Shown here one piece after another: positions 1-6,525 of a DNA stretch of 8,553 nucleotides. Position numbers and translations under genes: made by a program. Position 1 is the stretch's first letter. Each line of letters begins with the position of its first letter. A model generated the notes under the pieces. It was not told the origin of the DNA, did no database searches, and was given only the letters and a program-made list of their open reading frames with translations. This stretch comes from an uncultured Bacteroidales bacterium (GTDB lineage: Bacteria; Bacteroidota; Bacteroidia; Bacteroidales; Marinilabiliaceae): contig CALAVC010000240.1 of the NCBI GenBank assembly GCA_937892095.1, positions 1-8,553 on the forward strand, given 5' to 3'.

Positions 1-15
1 TATAAACCAATGTCT

Positions 16-53
16 TATAGTGTTATTATCGCATCTCGCGACAGCACACTATA
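16..53. repeat. Imperfect inverted repeat near the left edge
   Basis: TATAGTGT (16-23) is matched by its exact reverse complement ACACTATA (46-53). Inside it, TCGC (29-32) pairs with GCGA (38-41) around a 5-base loop, with unpaired bases between the two stems. The repeat lies just downstream of the probable leftward promoter at 68-98, so it could form a hairpin in the 5' leader of a minus-strand transcript whose gene lies outside the window. It could equally be a protein-binding dyad or chance. Arms are short and no function is assigned. Confidence 0.3.
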
Positions 54-67
54 CGACTTCAAGGGTG

Positions 68-99
68 CAAATTTAAATCTTAATTATTGGATAAACAAG
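68..99 (-). promoter_or_regulatory. Probable divergent promoter reading leftward out of the window
   Basis: On the minus strand, TAAATTTG (plus positions 75 down to 68) fits the Bacteroidota -7 consensus TAnnTTTG and is followed by the common C. CTTG (99 down to 96) sits 20 bases upstream, at the spacing expected for the -33 TTTG box. Transcription would start near 60-63 and run off the left edge. No open frame of useful length begins between there and position 1, so the gene is outside. Seen: both boxes and the spacing. Inferred: activity. Confidence 0.4.
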
Positions 100-148
100 C
101 ATTTACGCGTTTTTCGACCTCTAATAAATCCTATGCTTATATTTATTA

Positions 149-180
149 TTTCAAAATAAGAATAATTATAAATACTTTTG
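149..180 (+). promoter_or_regulatory. Probable feoB promoter
   Basis: TACTTTTG (173-180) is an exact match to the Bacteroidota -7 consensus TAnnTTTG. TTTC (149-152), one mismatch from the -33 TTTG, lies 20 bases upstream. The predicted start of transcription is about 184-188, only 10-14 bases before the ATG at 198, so the leader would be very short. The spacer contains the AT-rich palindrome ATAATTAT (162-169), which could be an operator, but I cannot match it to a known iron-regulator site. Confidence 0.5.
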
Positions 181-197
181 CGGTCAAAATATATTAT

Positions 198-2726
198 ATG
201 AGACTTTCAGAACTGAAGACGGGCGATGTTGCCGTGATTGTAAAGGTGCTTGGACATGGTAGCTTTCGCAAGCGAATTGTGGAAATGGGCTTTATAAAAG
301 GGAAAGAGGTAGAGGTGCTTGAAGCGGCTCCACTGAGAGACCCTGTACGATATAAGATATTGGGATATGACATTTCGCTACGTAGGGACGAGGCGAGCCT
401 TATTGAGGTGGTGAGCGAGAGAGAGGCAAAGGAAGCCGAAGGTGAATTTAGAAGTCTGACGGGCGAAGACGAGACTCCAACGGAAATTAGTGAAAGGTTG
501 CATAACGAAGCGTTGCGCAGACGCAGGACGATAAACGTTGCATTGGTTGGCAACCCGAATTGTGGTAAAACGTCGCTTTTTAATTTTGCGAGTGGTGCTC
601 ACGAGCGAGTGGGTAATTATAGTGGCGTGACGGTGGACGCAAAGGAAGGACACGCAAGTTTTGAAGGATATGAATTTAACATTGTGGACTTACCGGGAAC
701 GTATTCGCTGACGACGTATAGTCCGGAAGAAATGTACGTAAGACGTCAGATTGTAGACAAGACACCTGACGTGGTTATAAACGTGATTGACGCGAGCAAC
801 TTGGAGCGGAACCTGTACTTGACGACACAGCTGATAGACATGAACTTGCGAATGGTGTGTGCGTTGAATATGTATGACGAGACGAAACGTAGGGGTGATA
901 ATATTGACATAAAGAAGCTTTCGACGTTGCTTGGAGTGCCGATGGTGCCAACAGTCTTTAGGACGGGAGAGGGTGTGGAGACGCTTTTCCACGTGATAAT
1001 AAACCTATACGAGGGTGGCGACTTTCTTGACAAAGAGGGGAAGATGATGGCAGAAGTGGCGGAAGAGATAAAGAAATGGCATGAGGAGCAGGCGAGTGAG
1101 ATGGTGGGCGTGGAGCATTCGGAAGACTTTGCAAGTGGCGTACGTCCGAAACAAAATGTGGCACGACATATACACGTAAACCATGGTCAGTACATAGAGA
1201 AAGCGATTGACAGCATAAAAATAAAAATACAAGCTGACGAAAAAATAAGGAGCAAGTATAGTACACGATACCTTGCGATAAAATTGCTTGAAAGAGATGC
1301 AGAAGCAGAAAAAGTGATTGGTGCGATAGAGAAAGGGAAAGAGATTTTGCAAGAGCGCGAGAAAGTGGCAGAACAGCTAAGGCAAGACATGCAGACGGAT
1401 AGCGAGACCGCAATAATGGACGCTAAATATGGATTTATACGAGGAGCGCTCACGGAGAGTGGATATAGACTTGGAGATGAAGGAGGAGCATACGAAGCGA
1501 CAAGGAAAATTGATACTTGGCTTACGCACAATGTGTGGGGACTGCCGATATTCTTCTTGCTGATGTATCTGATGTTTCAGATAACGTTTAGCTTGGGGCA
1601 GTATCCGATGGACTGGATAGAAATTGGGGTTGAGTGGCTTGGCGAGATGATGAGCAAGATTTTGCCTGAGGGACCTGTGAGAGACATGGTGGTAGACGGA
1701 GCAATAGCTGGCGTTGGAGCAGTTATTGTGTTCTTGCCACAGATATTGATATTGTATTTGTTCATTTCGGCAATGGAGGATACGGGCTACATGGCACGAG
1801 CAGCATTTATGACAGATAAGATAATGCATAAGATAGGACTGCACGGCAAGTCGTTTATTCCGTTCGTGATGGGATTTGGGTGTAATGTGCCAGCGATTAT
1901 GAGCACACGAACAATCGAGAGTAAGCGCAGTAGGTTGATAACAATGATGGTGGTGCCGATGATGAGCTGTTCGGCTCGACTGCCGATATACATAATGATA
2001 GTGGGGACATTCTTTGCAGCCGAATGGCGCTCGACAATCCTGACTGGTCTATATGTTTTTGGCGTATTGCTGGCAGGACTACTGAGTAAGTTATTTAGCA
2101 AATTCTTGATAAAAGACGAGGATACGCCATTTGTAATGGAGTTGCCACCGTATAGGATTCCGACACTAAAAGCCATTGGGCGACATACGTGGGAAAAGGG
2201 GAAACAGTATTTGAAGAAGATGGGTGGCATTATACTTGTGGCGAGCATTATTGTGTGGGCACTTGGATATTTCCCACACAATGAGGAGCTTAGCCGACAA
2301 GAGCAACAGGAGCAGAGCTACATAGGGCGCATAGGTAAAGCGATAGAGCCAATATTTAGCGTACAGGGCTTCGGTTGGAAGCAAGGCGTAAGCATAATAT
2401 CGGGCGTCGGAGCGAAAGAGATTGTGGCCTCGACACTTGGTGTGCTGTATGCGGATGACGATTCGTTTGGAGACGACGACACACTTGAAGCAACTGAAGA
2501 CACGACGAAGTATGACAATATGCGCCAAATGATGGAGGCTGACGGCATGACACCAATTTCGTCGCTTGCATACTTGCTATTCATATTGATATATTTCCCG
2601 TGCATAGCAACAGTGGCAGCCATAAAGGGTGAGACAGGTTCGTGGAAATGGGCTGGCTTCGTAGCTGGATATACTACATTGTTGGCTTGGGTGGTATCGG
2701 CAGCATTTAGTTTGATATTTGGATAG
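198..2726 (+). CDS. feoB: Ferrous iron transporter, FeoA-FeoB fusion
   Basis: An inner-membrane Fe2+ importer with its own GTPase; 842 residues. Residues 1-75 are a FeoA SH3-like domain, normally a separate small protein. A linker leads to the G domain: G1 GNPNCGKTS (118-126), G3 DLPG (164-167), G4 NMYD (224-227); G5 is not canonical (around FRTGEG). Residues about 300-440 form a charged helical region. The membrane domain starts near 446 and carries both gate motifs: GCN (561-563) with the following SCSARLP segment, and GVGAKE (736-741). An acidic loop follows at 753-773. The ATG at 198 is preferred because the frame opens upstream at 87, but that extension has no FeoA homology, is rich in Ile/Tyr/Lys and contains the promoter at 149-180. 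No Shine-Dalgarno is visible, as is usual in this phylum. No feoC-like gene follows. Function is secure from the motifs; iron regulation is not visible. Confidence 0.97.
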   Translation: MRLSELKTGDVAVIVKVLGHGSFRKRIVEMGFIKGKEVEVLEAAPLRDPVRYKILGYDISLRRDEASLIEVVSEREAKEAEGEFRSLTGEDETPTEISERLHNEALRRRRTINVALVGNPNCGKTSLFNFASGAHERVGNYSGVTVDAKEGHASFEGYEFNIVDLPGTYSLTTYSPEEMYVRRQIVDKTPDVVINVIDASNLERNLYLTTQLIDMNLRMVCALNMYDETKRRGDNIDIKKLSTLLGVPMVPTVFRTGEGVETLFHVIINLYEGGDFLDKEGKMMAEVAEEIKKWHEEQASEMVGVEHSEDFASGVRPKQNVARHIHVNHGQYIEKAIDSIKIKIQADEKIRSKYSTRYLAIKLLERDAEAEKVIGAIEKGKEILQEREKVAEQLRQDMQTDSETAIMDAKYGFIRGALTESGYRLGDEGGAYEATRKIDTWLTHNVWGLPIFFLLMYLMFQITFSLGQYPMDWIEIGVEWLGEMMSKILPEGPVRDMVVDGAIAGVGAVIVFLPQILILYLFISAMEDTGYMARAAFMTDKIMHKIGLHGKSFIPFVMGFGCNVPAIMSTRTIESKRSRLITMMVVPMMSCSARLPIYIMIVGTFFAAEWRSTILTGLYVFGVLLAGLLSKLFSKFLIKDEDTPFVMELPPYRIPTLKAIGRHTWEKGKQYLKKMGGIILVASIIVWALGYFPHNEELSRQEQQEQSYIGRIGKAIEPIFSVQGFGWKQGVSIISGVGAKEIVASTLGVLYADDDSFGDDDTLEATEDTTKYDNMRQMMEADGMTPISSLAYLLFILIYFPCIATVAAIKGETGSWKWAGFVAGYTTLLAWVVSAAFSLIFG

Positions 2727-2739
2727 ATATATTTTCTAC

Positions 2740-2785
2740 AAATGTATGTGTGAGACAGAACAATTTCTACCTCGCACATATATTT
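2740..2785 (+). repeat. Hairpin in the 3' untranslated region of feoB
   Basis: Positions 2740-2754 and 2771-2785 form a 15-pair stem around a 16-base loop, beginning 14 bases after the feoB stop. Two pairs are G-U wobbles in the plus-strand RNA (2744/2781 and 2751/2774) and would be A-C mismatches in a minus-strand RNA. The structure therefore belongs to the feoB message, not the convergent gene. No T-run follows, so it is not a classical terminator. A role in mRNA 3'-end stability is only a guess. Confidence 0.4.
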
Positions 2786-2827
2786 AACAGAAAGTACTAG
2801 AAAACCAAACGATTAGCAATCACAAGC

Positions 2828-2862
2828 ATATTGCCACTCTCTCAGAGTGGCAATATTGTTTT
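2828..2862 (+). terminator. Terminator-like hairpin between convergent genes
   Basis: A perfect 13-base inverted repeat (2828-2840 with 2844-2856, core TTGCCACTCT/AGAGTGGCAA) with a 3-base loop is followed on the plus strand by the T-rich TTGTTTTG. It lies 101 bases beyond the feoB stop and 14 bases beyond the stop of the minus-strand barrel gene. The T-rich side favours termination of feoB. The same stem may also stop the opposing transcript, although the sequence after it on that strand is less T-rich. Confidence 0.6.
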
Positions 2863-2870
2863 GTGTTAAC

Positions 2871-4025
2871 TCAAAAAGCTTCGCGGATATTAAAATATAT
2901 AGCTCTATCGCCACGTGAGCTGACACCCGCATCGAGACGCAAATTGAGTCCTTTGTCGGCAAAGACGGCGAAGCGTAGACCGCCACCAGCCATTAGATGG
3001 ACATTGTCTAAAAGGGTGCTGGCAGAGTGTGCAACGTTGCCTAAACCAGCGAATAGCGTACCACCTATGCGCCAAAATAGTGGCACACGCCACTCCGACT
3101 GACAAAGCCAAGCAGTTTGGTCGACATATTTTAAGCTATGCCCAATGGCACGTCCGAGACGTGTGCCACCACACGACGGCATTTTGGCAAACGACACGTC
3201 GCCCCACGTGTGCATGGCATAGAGTTGAGCAGCGAGAACTGAGCGAAGAGGCAAAGACCAATAGTGCCGTCCATCTATACAAATGGCACCAGAACGTCTA
3301 TTGACACCCCAAATGTCGGCATAACCCATCAGACGGAGACGGAGAAAACTGCCACGACGAGGCGCAACAACATTGTCGCGACTATCGTAGGCCACGAGCA
3401 AACCTGCACCATAATTTCCGCCTGCATTTTCTTTAAAGAAATTGGTGGTCGGGGTAGAGTCTGAAAGGCTTATGCCATAGAACTTATAATAGTCGGCATC
3501 GAGAGCTACGCCGACACGAATATTCGTCATGTCGATGTGGTGCAAGACATCGGCTGTGAGCATACGTCGTTCAAAAGTATATTCGGCAAGTGATTGTTTG
3601 TTTTTCCCATTTCCGATGGCATAGAAATTATCAGGCAACCTATAAATTTCGGCTTTTAAGACGACATCGGTGTTTCGCATATAGAAATCGGCATCGCATT
3701 GTACCTCGAACATGCGCTTGGTAGACACAAGAAAAGACGGTGTAATGGTTGCTGGGCGAGCAGACTGGTTTTTGCCATAAACCTGAAGCATACCCATTAA
3801 TCCGACTTCGAGTCCTGTGCGTTCGGAATAGCCAGCAGCAGGATATAGCGCTGCAGACCAAGACTGGTGTTCTGTCGTCAGATGACGCAGGACAAACTCC
3901 GCAAGACCTACCACCCTATCGGCAACCGACCGATGAGCCGTAGTGTCGACAGATTCTGCTCGCGCGATAGGACACGCCAACAGACAAAGAGAAGCACAAA
4001 ATAATGTTAGGTGGAAAAATTTCAT
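2871..4025 (-). CDS. Omp85/BamA-type outer-membrane beta-barrel protein without POTRA domains
   Basis: A 384-residue exported protein read as the C-terminal barrel domain of the bacterial surface antigen (Omp85) family. Residues 1-23 are a signal peptide: Lys2, a hydrophobic core and ARA before Glu24. LLAC (15-18) resembles a lipobox, so lipidation is a less likely alternative. Only about 30 residues separate the signal from the first strand, too few for a POTRA domain. The rest alternates in the manner of membrane strands. YDSRDN (213-218), followed by a Pro-Arg-Arg-Gly turn, is typical of the family, as are the late Gln-Ser-Glu-Trp-Arg strand and the final Phe at the C terminus. The loop where the family usually has an Arg-Gly-aromatic motif reads GGTRLGRA (286-293), an apparent divergence. 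The gene starts 4 bases after the stop of the DUF4294-like gene, so the two are very likely cotranscribed and translationally coupled. Family assignment is fairly sure; role in assembly, secretion or transport is unknown. Confidence 0.85.
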   Translation of the reverse strand: MKFFHLTLFCASLCLLACPIARAESVDTTAHRSVADRVVGLAEFVLRHLTTEHQSWSAALYPAAGYSERTGLEVGLMGMLQVYGKNQSARPATITPSFLVSTKRMFEVQCDADFYMRNTDVVLKAEIYRLPDNFYAIGNGKNKQSLAEYTFERRMLTADVLHHIDMTNIRVGVALDADYYKFYGISLSDSTPTTNFFKENAGGNYGAGLLVAYDSRDNVVAPRRGSFLRLRLMGYADIWGVNRRSGAICIDGRHYWSLPLRSVLAAQLYAMHTWGDVSFAKMPSCGGTRLGRAIGHSLKYVDQTAWLCQSEWRVPLFWRIGGTLFAGLGNVAHSASTLLDNVHLMAGGGLRFAVFADKGLNLRLDAGVSSRGDRAIYFNIREAF

Positions 4026-4029
4026 TGGA

Positions 4030-4626
4030 TTAGTAGACGCCCATGTCGATAAGCAAAACGACGTTTTCTATTTCGGCATCGGTGCCGACGGCATCGTATT
4101 CAGACTTAAGATTTGAACCAACAAGACGAGCTATGCCTTGCCACCAGAAAGCCTTGAAACGTCCTTTGAGCATACGAATTATTTCATAGCTTGTCTGACC
4201 CGTTTCTCGGTCGATAAGCTTGATAAGAATTTTGCCTTGCGTTATGGTCAGGTGCTTTAGGTTATACTCGTACTTCTTGAATAGTTCTTTTTCTTTGCGG
4301 TTCAGAAACGCTTCGCGCTCCTTGTCGGTGGCGAGCAAAGCCAGAGTGTCGTTGACATACTCCAGTTCGCTCGATAGCAAACGGGCGTATGGGAGAGCTT
4401 TTTTTACGTTGTAGATAAAGCGAGTCCACTTGCGTTGCTGATGCCGACTACGGAAACGATGACGAGCAAAGACCTGAACTTCTTGTAGCCTAACCGAGGG
4501 TATGGTGTCGCCATTAAGTATCCGAGCACGAGTTAAGATACCACGGCTAACATTTTCTTGTGCCACGGACATGTGTGTGCTTATCAACATCACCAAGATG
4601 GTCAGTATGTGAGCTATGTTTTTCAA
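4030..4626 (-). CDS. DUF4294-like secreted protein, TTG start
   Basis: A 198-residue protein of unknown function resembling the Bacteroidota family DUF4294. Residues 1-22 are a signal peptide (Lys2, hydrophobic 4-17, SVA before Gln23), so it should act in the periplasm or envelope. The conserved-looking parts are GDTIPSVRLQEVQVFA (39-54), an Asn-Val-Lys-Lys...Pro-Tyr-Ala stretch (73-81), a charged helical segment (about 100-125), QGKILIKLIDRETG (130-143), and an FWWQGIA segment (160-166). No catalytic motif is recognised. The start is TTG: the frame has no ATG between the TTG at 4626 and an in-frame TAG 27 bases upstream. The first internal ATG, codon 13, would remove most of the signal peptide. 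A promoter-like pair of boxes lies about 70-100 bases upstream, and the Omp85-type gene follows after 4 bases. The family call is from memory of its conserved motifs. Confidence 0.85.
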   Translation of the reverse strand: MKNIAHILTILVMLISTHMSVAQENVSRGILTRARILNGDTIPSVRLQEVQVFARHRFRSRHQQRKWTRFIYNVKKALPYARLLSSELEYVNDTLALLATDKEREAFLNRKEKELFKKYEYNLKHLTITQGKILIKLIDRETGQTSYEIIRMLKGRFKAFWWQGIARLVGSNLKSEYDAVGTDAEIENVVLLIDMGVY

Positions 4627-4696
4627 TGTAAGATATTGGATATGACAAAAGGACTATTTTCAAAACAAGTGCCATTTAGTCAATATCCACGACTCA

Positions 4697-4726
4697 CAAA
4701 ATTAACTTTTTTTCGCCTACTACAAT
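4697..4726 (-). promoter_or_regulatory. Probable promoter of the DUF4294-Omp85 unit
   Basis: On the minus strand, TAATTTTG (4704 down to 4697) matches TAnnTTTG exactly. ATTG (4726 down to 4723) lies 18 bases upstream as a plausible -33 box, slightly closer than the usual 19-21. Transcription would begin near 4690, giving a leader of about 65 bases before the TTG start. The -33 box begins one base after the T-run of the preceding operon's terminator. Confidence 0.5.
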
Positions 4727-4727
4727 T

Positions 4728-4771
4728 AAAAAGCCCTTGCCCCACACGTGTTGTCGGGGCAAGGGCTTTTT
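4728..4771 (-). terminator. Strong intrinsic terminator of the etf-acyl-CoA dehydrogenase operon
   Basis: A perfect 16-base inverted repeat (4728-4743 with 4756-4771) has a GC-rich core, GCCCTTGCCCC against GGGGCAAGGGC, flanked by five A/T pairs that supply the T-run. The loop is 12 bases and contains the palindrome ACACGTGT (4744-4751). On the minus strand it starts 21 bases after the dehydrogenase stop and ends in TTTTT. Nothing on the plus strand needs it, although the stem is symmetrical. Confidence 0.9.
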
Positions 4772-4792
4772 ATCATTTACGGCGGACAAAGT

Positions 4793-6505
4793 CTACTTGA
4801 CGCGATAGTCGGCCAAATTTTCGTCCATAAACTTGCGAATGAACGTCATGTGTTTTTCCACTTCGGCTTCGGCATAGCGGACATAGACGCCAGCCGACTT
4901 GGCAAACATATCGGGAGCAGCTGTGGCATCGCGAAGAAGCAAATTGCCCATTATGGTGTGAGCAGTCATCTCGACGAGGCGACGAGCCATCAGGTCGAGG
5001 AGTTCCTGATTTTTGGCTTCAACTATCTGATTGACAGCCATTTGAAGCTTATCGGCCATATTTTTAAGTTTGTCTTGCAGAGTGGAGAGACTTGGGTCGA
5101 TGGCTTGCGTTGTTTCGTATTCACGAATCTGAGCAAGATATGCGCCTGTGGTTACGTAGCGAATGGCAGCAACGACCTGCAACTGAGTTGTACCCTCATA
5201 TATGCTTGTTATTCGAGCATCGCGATATATGCGTTCACAGGTGTAGTCTTTCATAAAGCCAGAGCCACCATGCACTTGTATGCAGTCGTATGTATTCTGA
5301 TTGGCGAACTCGCTACCCATGGCTTTTGCAAGCGGAGTGAAGGCATCGGCCAAGCGAGCGTATTTCTTTTGTTCTGCACGCTCTTCGGGGGTGAGCTTGC
5401 GCTCTTTGCTAATGTCGTCGAGAGCCTTGTAGACATCGACGAAACGAGCAGTCTCGTAGAGCAAAGCACGCGAGGCATCGAGCTTGGCTTTTATGGTCGA
5501 AAGGAGTTCGGCAACTGCAGGGAATTCAATTATGGCGCGTCCGAACTGCTTGCGGTCGCGAGCGTAGACAACAGCTTCGTTGTAGGCAGCTTGGCTAAGT
5601 CCGACACCTTGGGCAGCAATGCCAAGACGAGCACCATTCATTAGTGCCATGACATACTTGATGAGACCGAGACGACGATCGCCACACAGTTCAGCTTTAG
5701 CATTTTTGTAGACGAGCTCACAAGTGGGCGAGCCTTTGATACCCATCTTGTTTTCTATGCGACGGACACTTACGCCACCATTGCGCTTGTCGTAGATAAA
5801 CATAGACAGACCACGACCATCTTTTGTACCCTCTTCGGAACGAGCGAGTACGAGGTGAATGTCGGAGTCGCCATTGGTGATGAAACGTTTTACACCATTG
5901 AGAAGCCAGCAACCATCGGCCTCGGAGTAGGTGGCTTTGAGCATTACGCTTTGAAGGTCGGAGCCAGCATCGGGTTCGGTGAGGTCCATAGACATGGTCT
6001 CGCCAGCGCAGACGCGTGTTAGATAGCGCATCTTTTGGTCTTCGGAGCCAAACTCGTAGAGAGTCTCGGCACAGTCTTGCAAGCCCCACAGATTTTCGAA
6101 TCCAGCATCGGCACGGCTGACCATGTCGGCAGCCATGATGTAGGGGACGATGGGGAAATTGAGACCACCAAAGCGACGTGGCATTGCCATGCCCATAAGA
6201 CCAGCACTACGGGTGGCGTCGAGGTTGACTTGCGTGCCAGGAGCATATGTTACGCGCCCATCGGCACAAGTTGGTCCGTCGTGGTCGACACCCTCAGCGT
6301 TGGGGGCGATAATGTCGCCACAGACCTCACCAACAATTTGTAAGACGCGATCGTAGTTATCTTGTGCGTCTTCGTAGTCTTGAGGCGCATAGTCATACTT
6401 GTCTTTATCGGCAAAGTCGCGTTCTTTGAGTTCGACGATGCGCTTCATGAGCGGGTGCCCAAGATGATATTTCAGTTCGGGCGTATCGAGATAGAAATTG
6501 GCCAT
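4793..6505 (-). CDS. Large acyl-CoA dehydrogenase, ETF-linked
   Basis: An FAD-dependent acyl-CoA dehydrogenase of 570 residues, introducing or reducing the alpha-beta double bond of an acyl-CoA and exchanging electrons with ETF. TEPDAGSD (176-183) is the first family signature. Gln410 to Asp429, beginning QVHGGSGF, fits the second. Glu437 in YEGTTQ sits where short- and medium-chain enzymes have the catalytic base. The protein is much longer than the usual 380 or so: about 50 extra residues before the core, a charged insert around 355-385 (Lys/Glu-rich), and about 110 residues after the active site, mostly helical. This resembles the large class seen in DmdC-type and some bacterial fatty-acid enzymes. 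It is the last gene of the operon, 20 bases after etfA, ending in TAG before a strong terminator. Substrate cannot be read: butyryl-CoA-like is plausible in an anaerobe but unproven. Codons TTA, CTA and TCA are absent from at least the last 282 sense codons. Confidence 0.95.
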   Translation of the reverse strand: MANFYLDTPELKYHLGHPLMKRIVELKERDFADKDKYDYAPQDYEDAQDNYDRVLQIVGEVCGDIIAPNAEGVDHDGPTCADGRVTYAPGTQVNLDATRSAGLMGMAMPRRFGGLNFPIVPYIMAADMVSRADAGFENLWGLQDCAETLYEFGSEDQKMRYLTRVCAGETMSMDLTEPDAGSDLQSVMLKATYSEADGCWLLNGVKRFITNGDSDIHLVLARSEEGTKDGRGLSMFIYDKRNGGVSVRRIENKMGIKGSPTCELVYKNAKAELCGDRRLGLIKYVMALMNGARLGIAAQGVGLSQAAYNEAVVYARDRKQFGRAIIEFPAVAELLSTIKAKLDASRALLYETARFVDVYKALDDISKERKLTPEERAEQKKYARLADAFTPLAKAMGSEFANQNTYDCIQVHGGSGFMKDYTCERIYRDARITSIYEGTTQLQVVAAIRYVTTGAYLAQIREYETTQAIDPSLSTLQDKLKNMADKLQMAVNQIVEAKNQELLDLMARRLVEMTAHTIMGNLLLRDATAAPDMFAKSAGVYVRYAEAEVEKHMTFIRKFMDENLADYRVK

Positions 6506-6525
6506 TTTGTATGTGAGGTAGGTGT

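Noticed and set aside
145..169. AT-rich dyads (ATTATT/AATAAT and ATAATTAT) in the feoB promoter as a Fur-like iron box
   Set aside because: Arms are short and purely A/T in AT-rich DNA, and the match to the Fur consensus is poor, so no operator is annotated.
4748..5644. 298-codon plus-strand open frame opposite the acyl-CoA dehydrogenase
   Set aside because: It is codon-aligned antisense to a clear enzyme gene and is kept open by the lack of TTA/CTA/TCA sense codons. It shows no recognisable motif and its start lies inside the terminator stem-loop.
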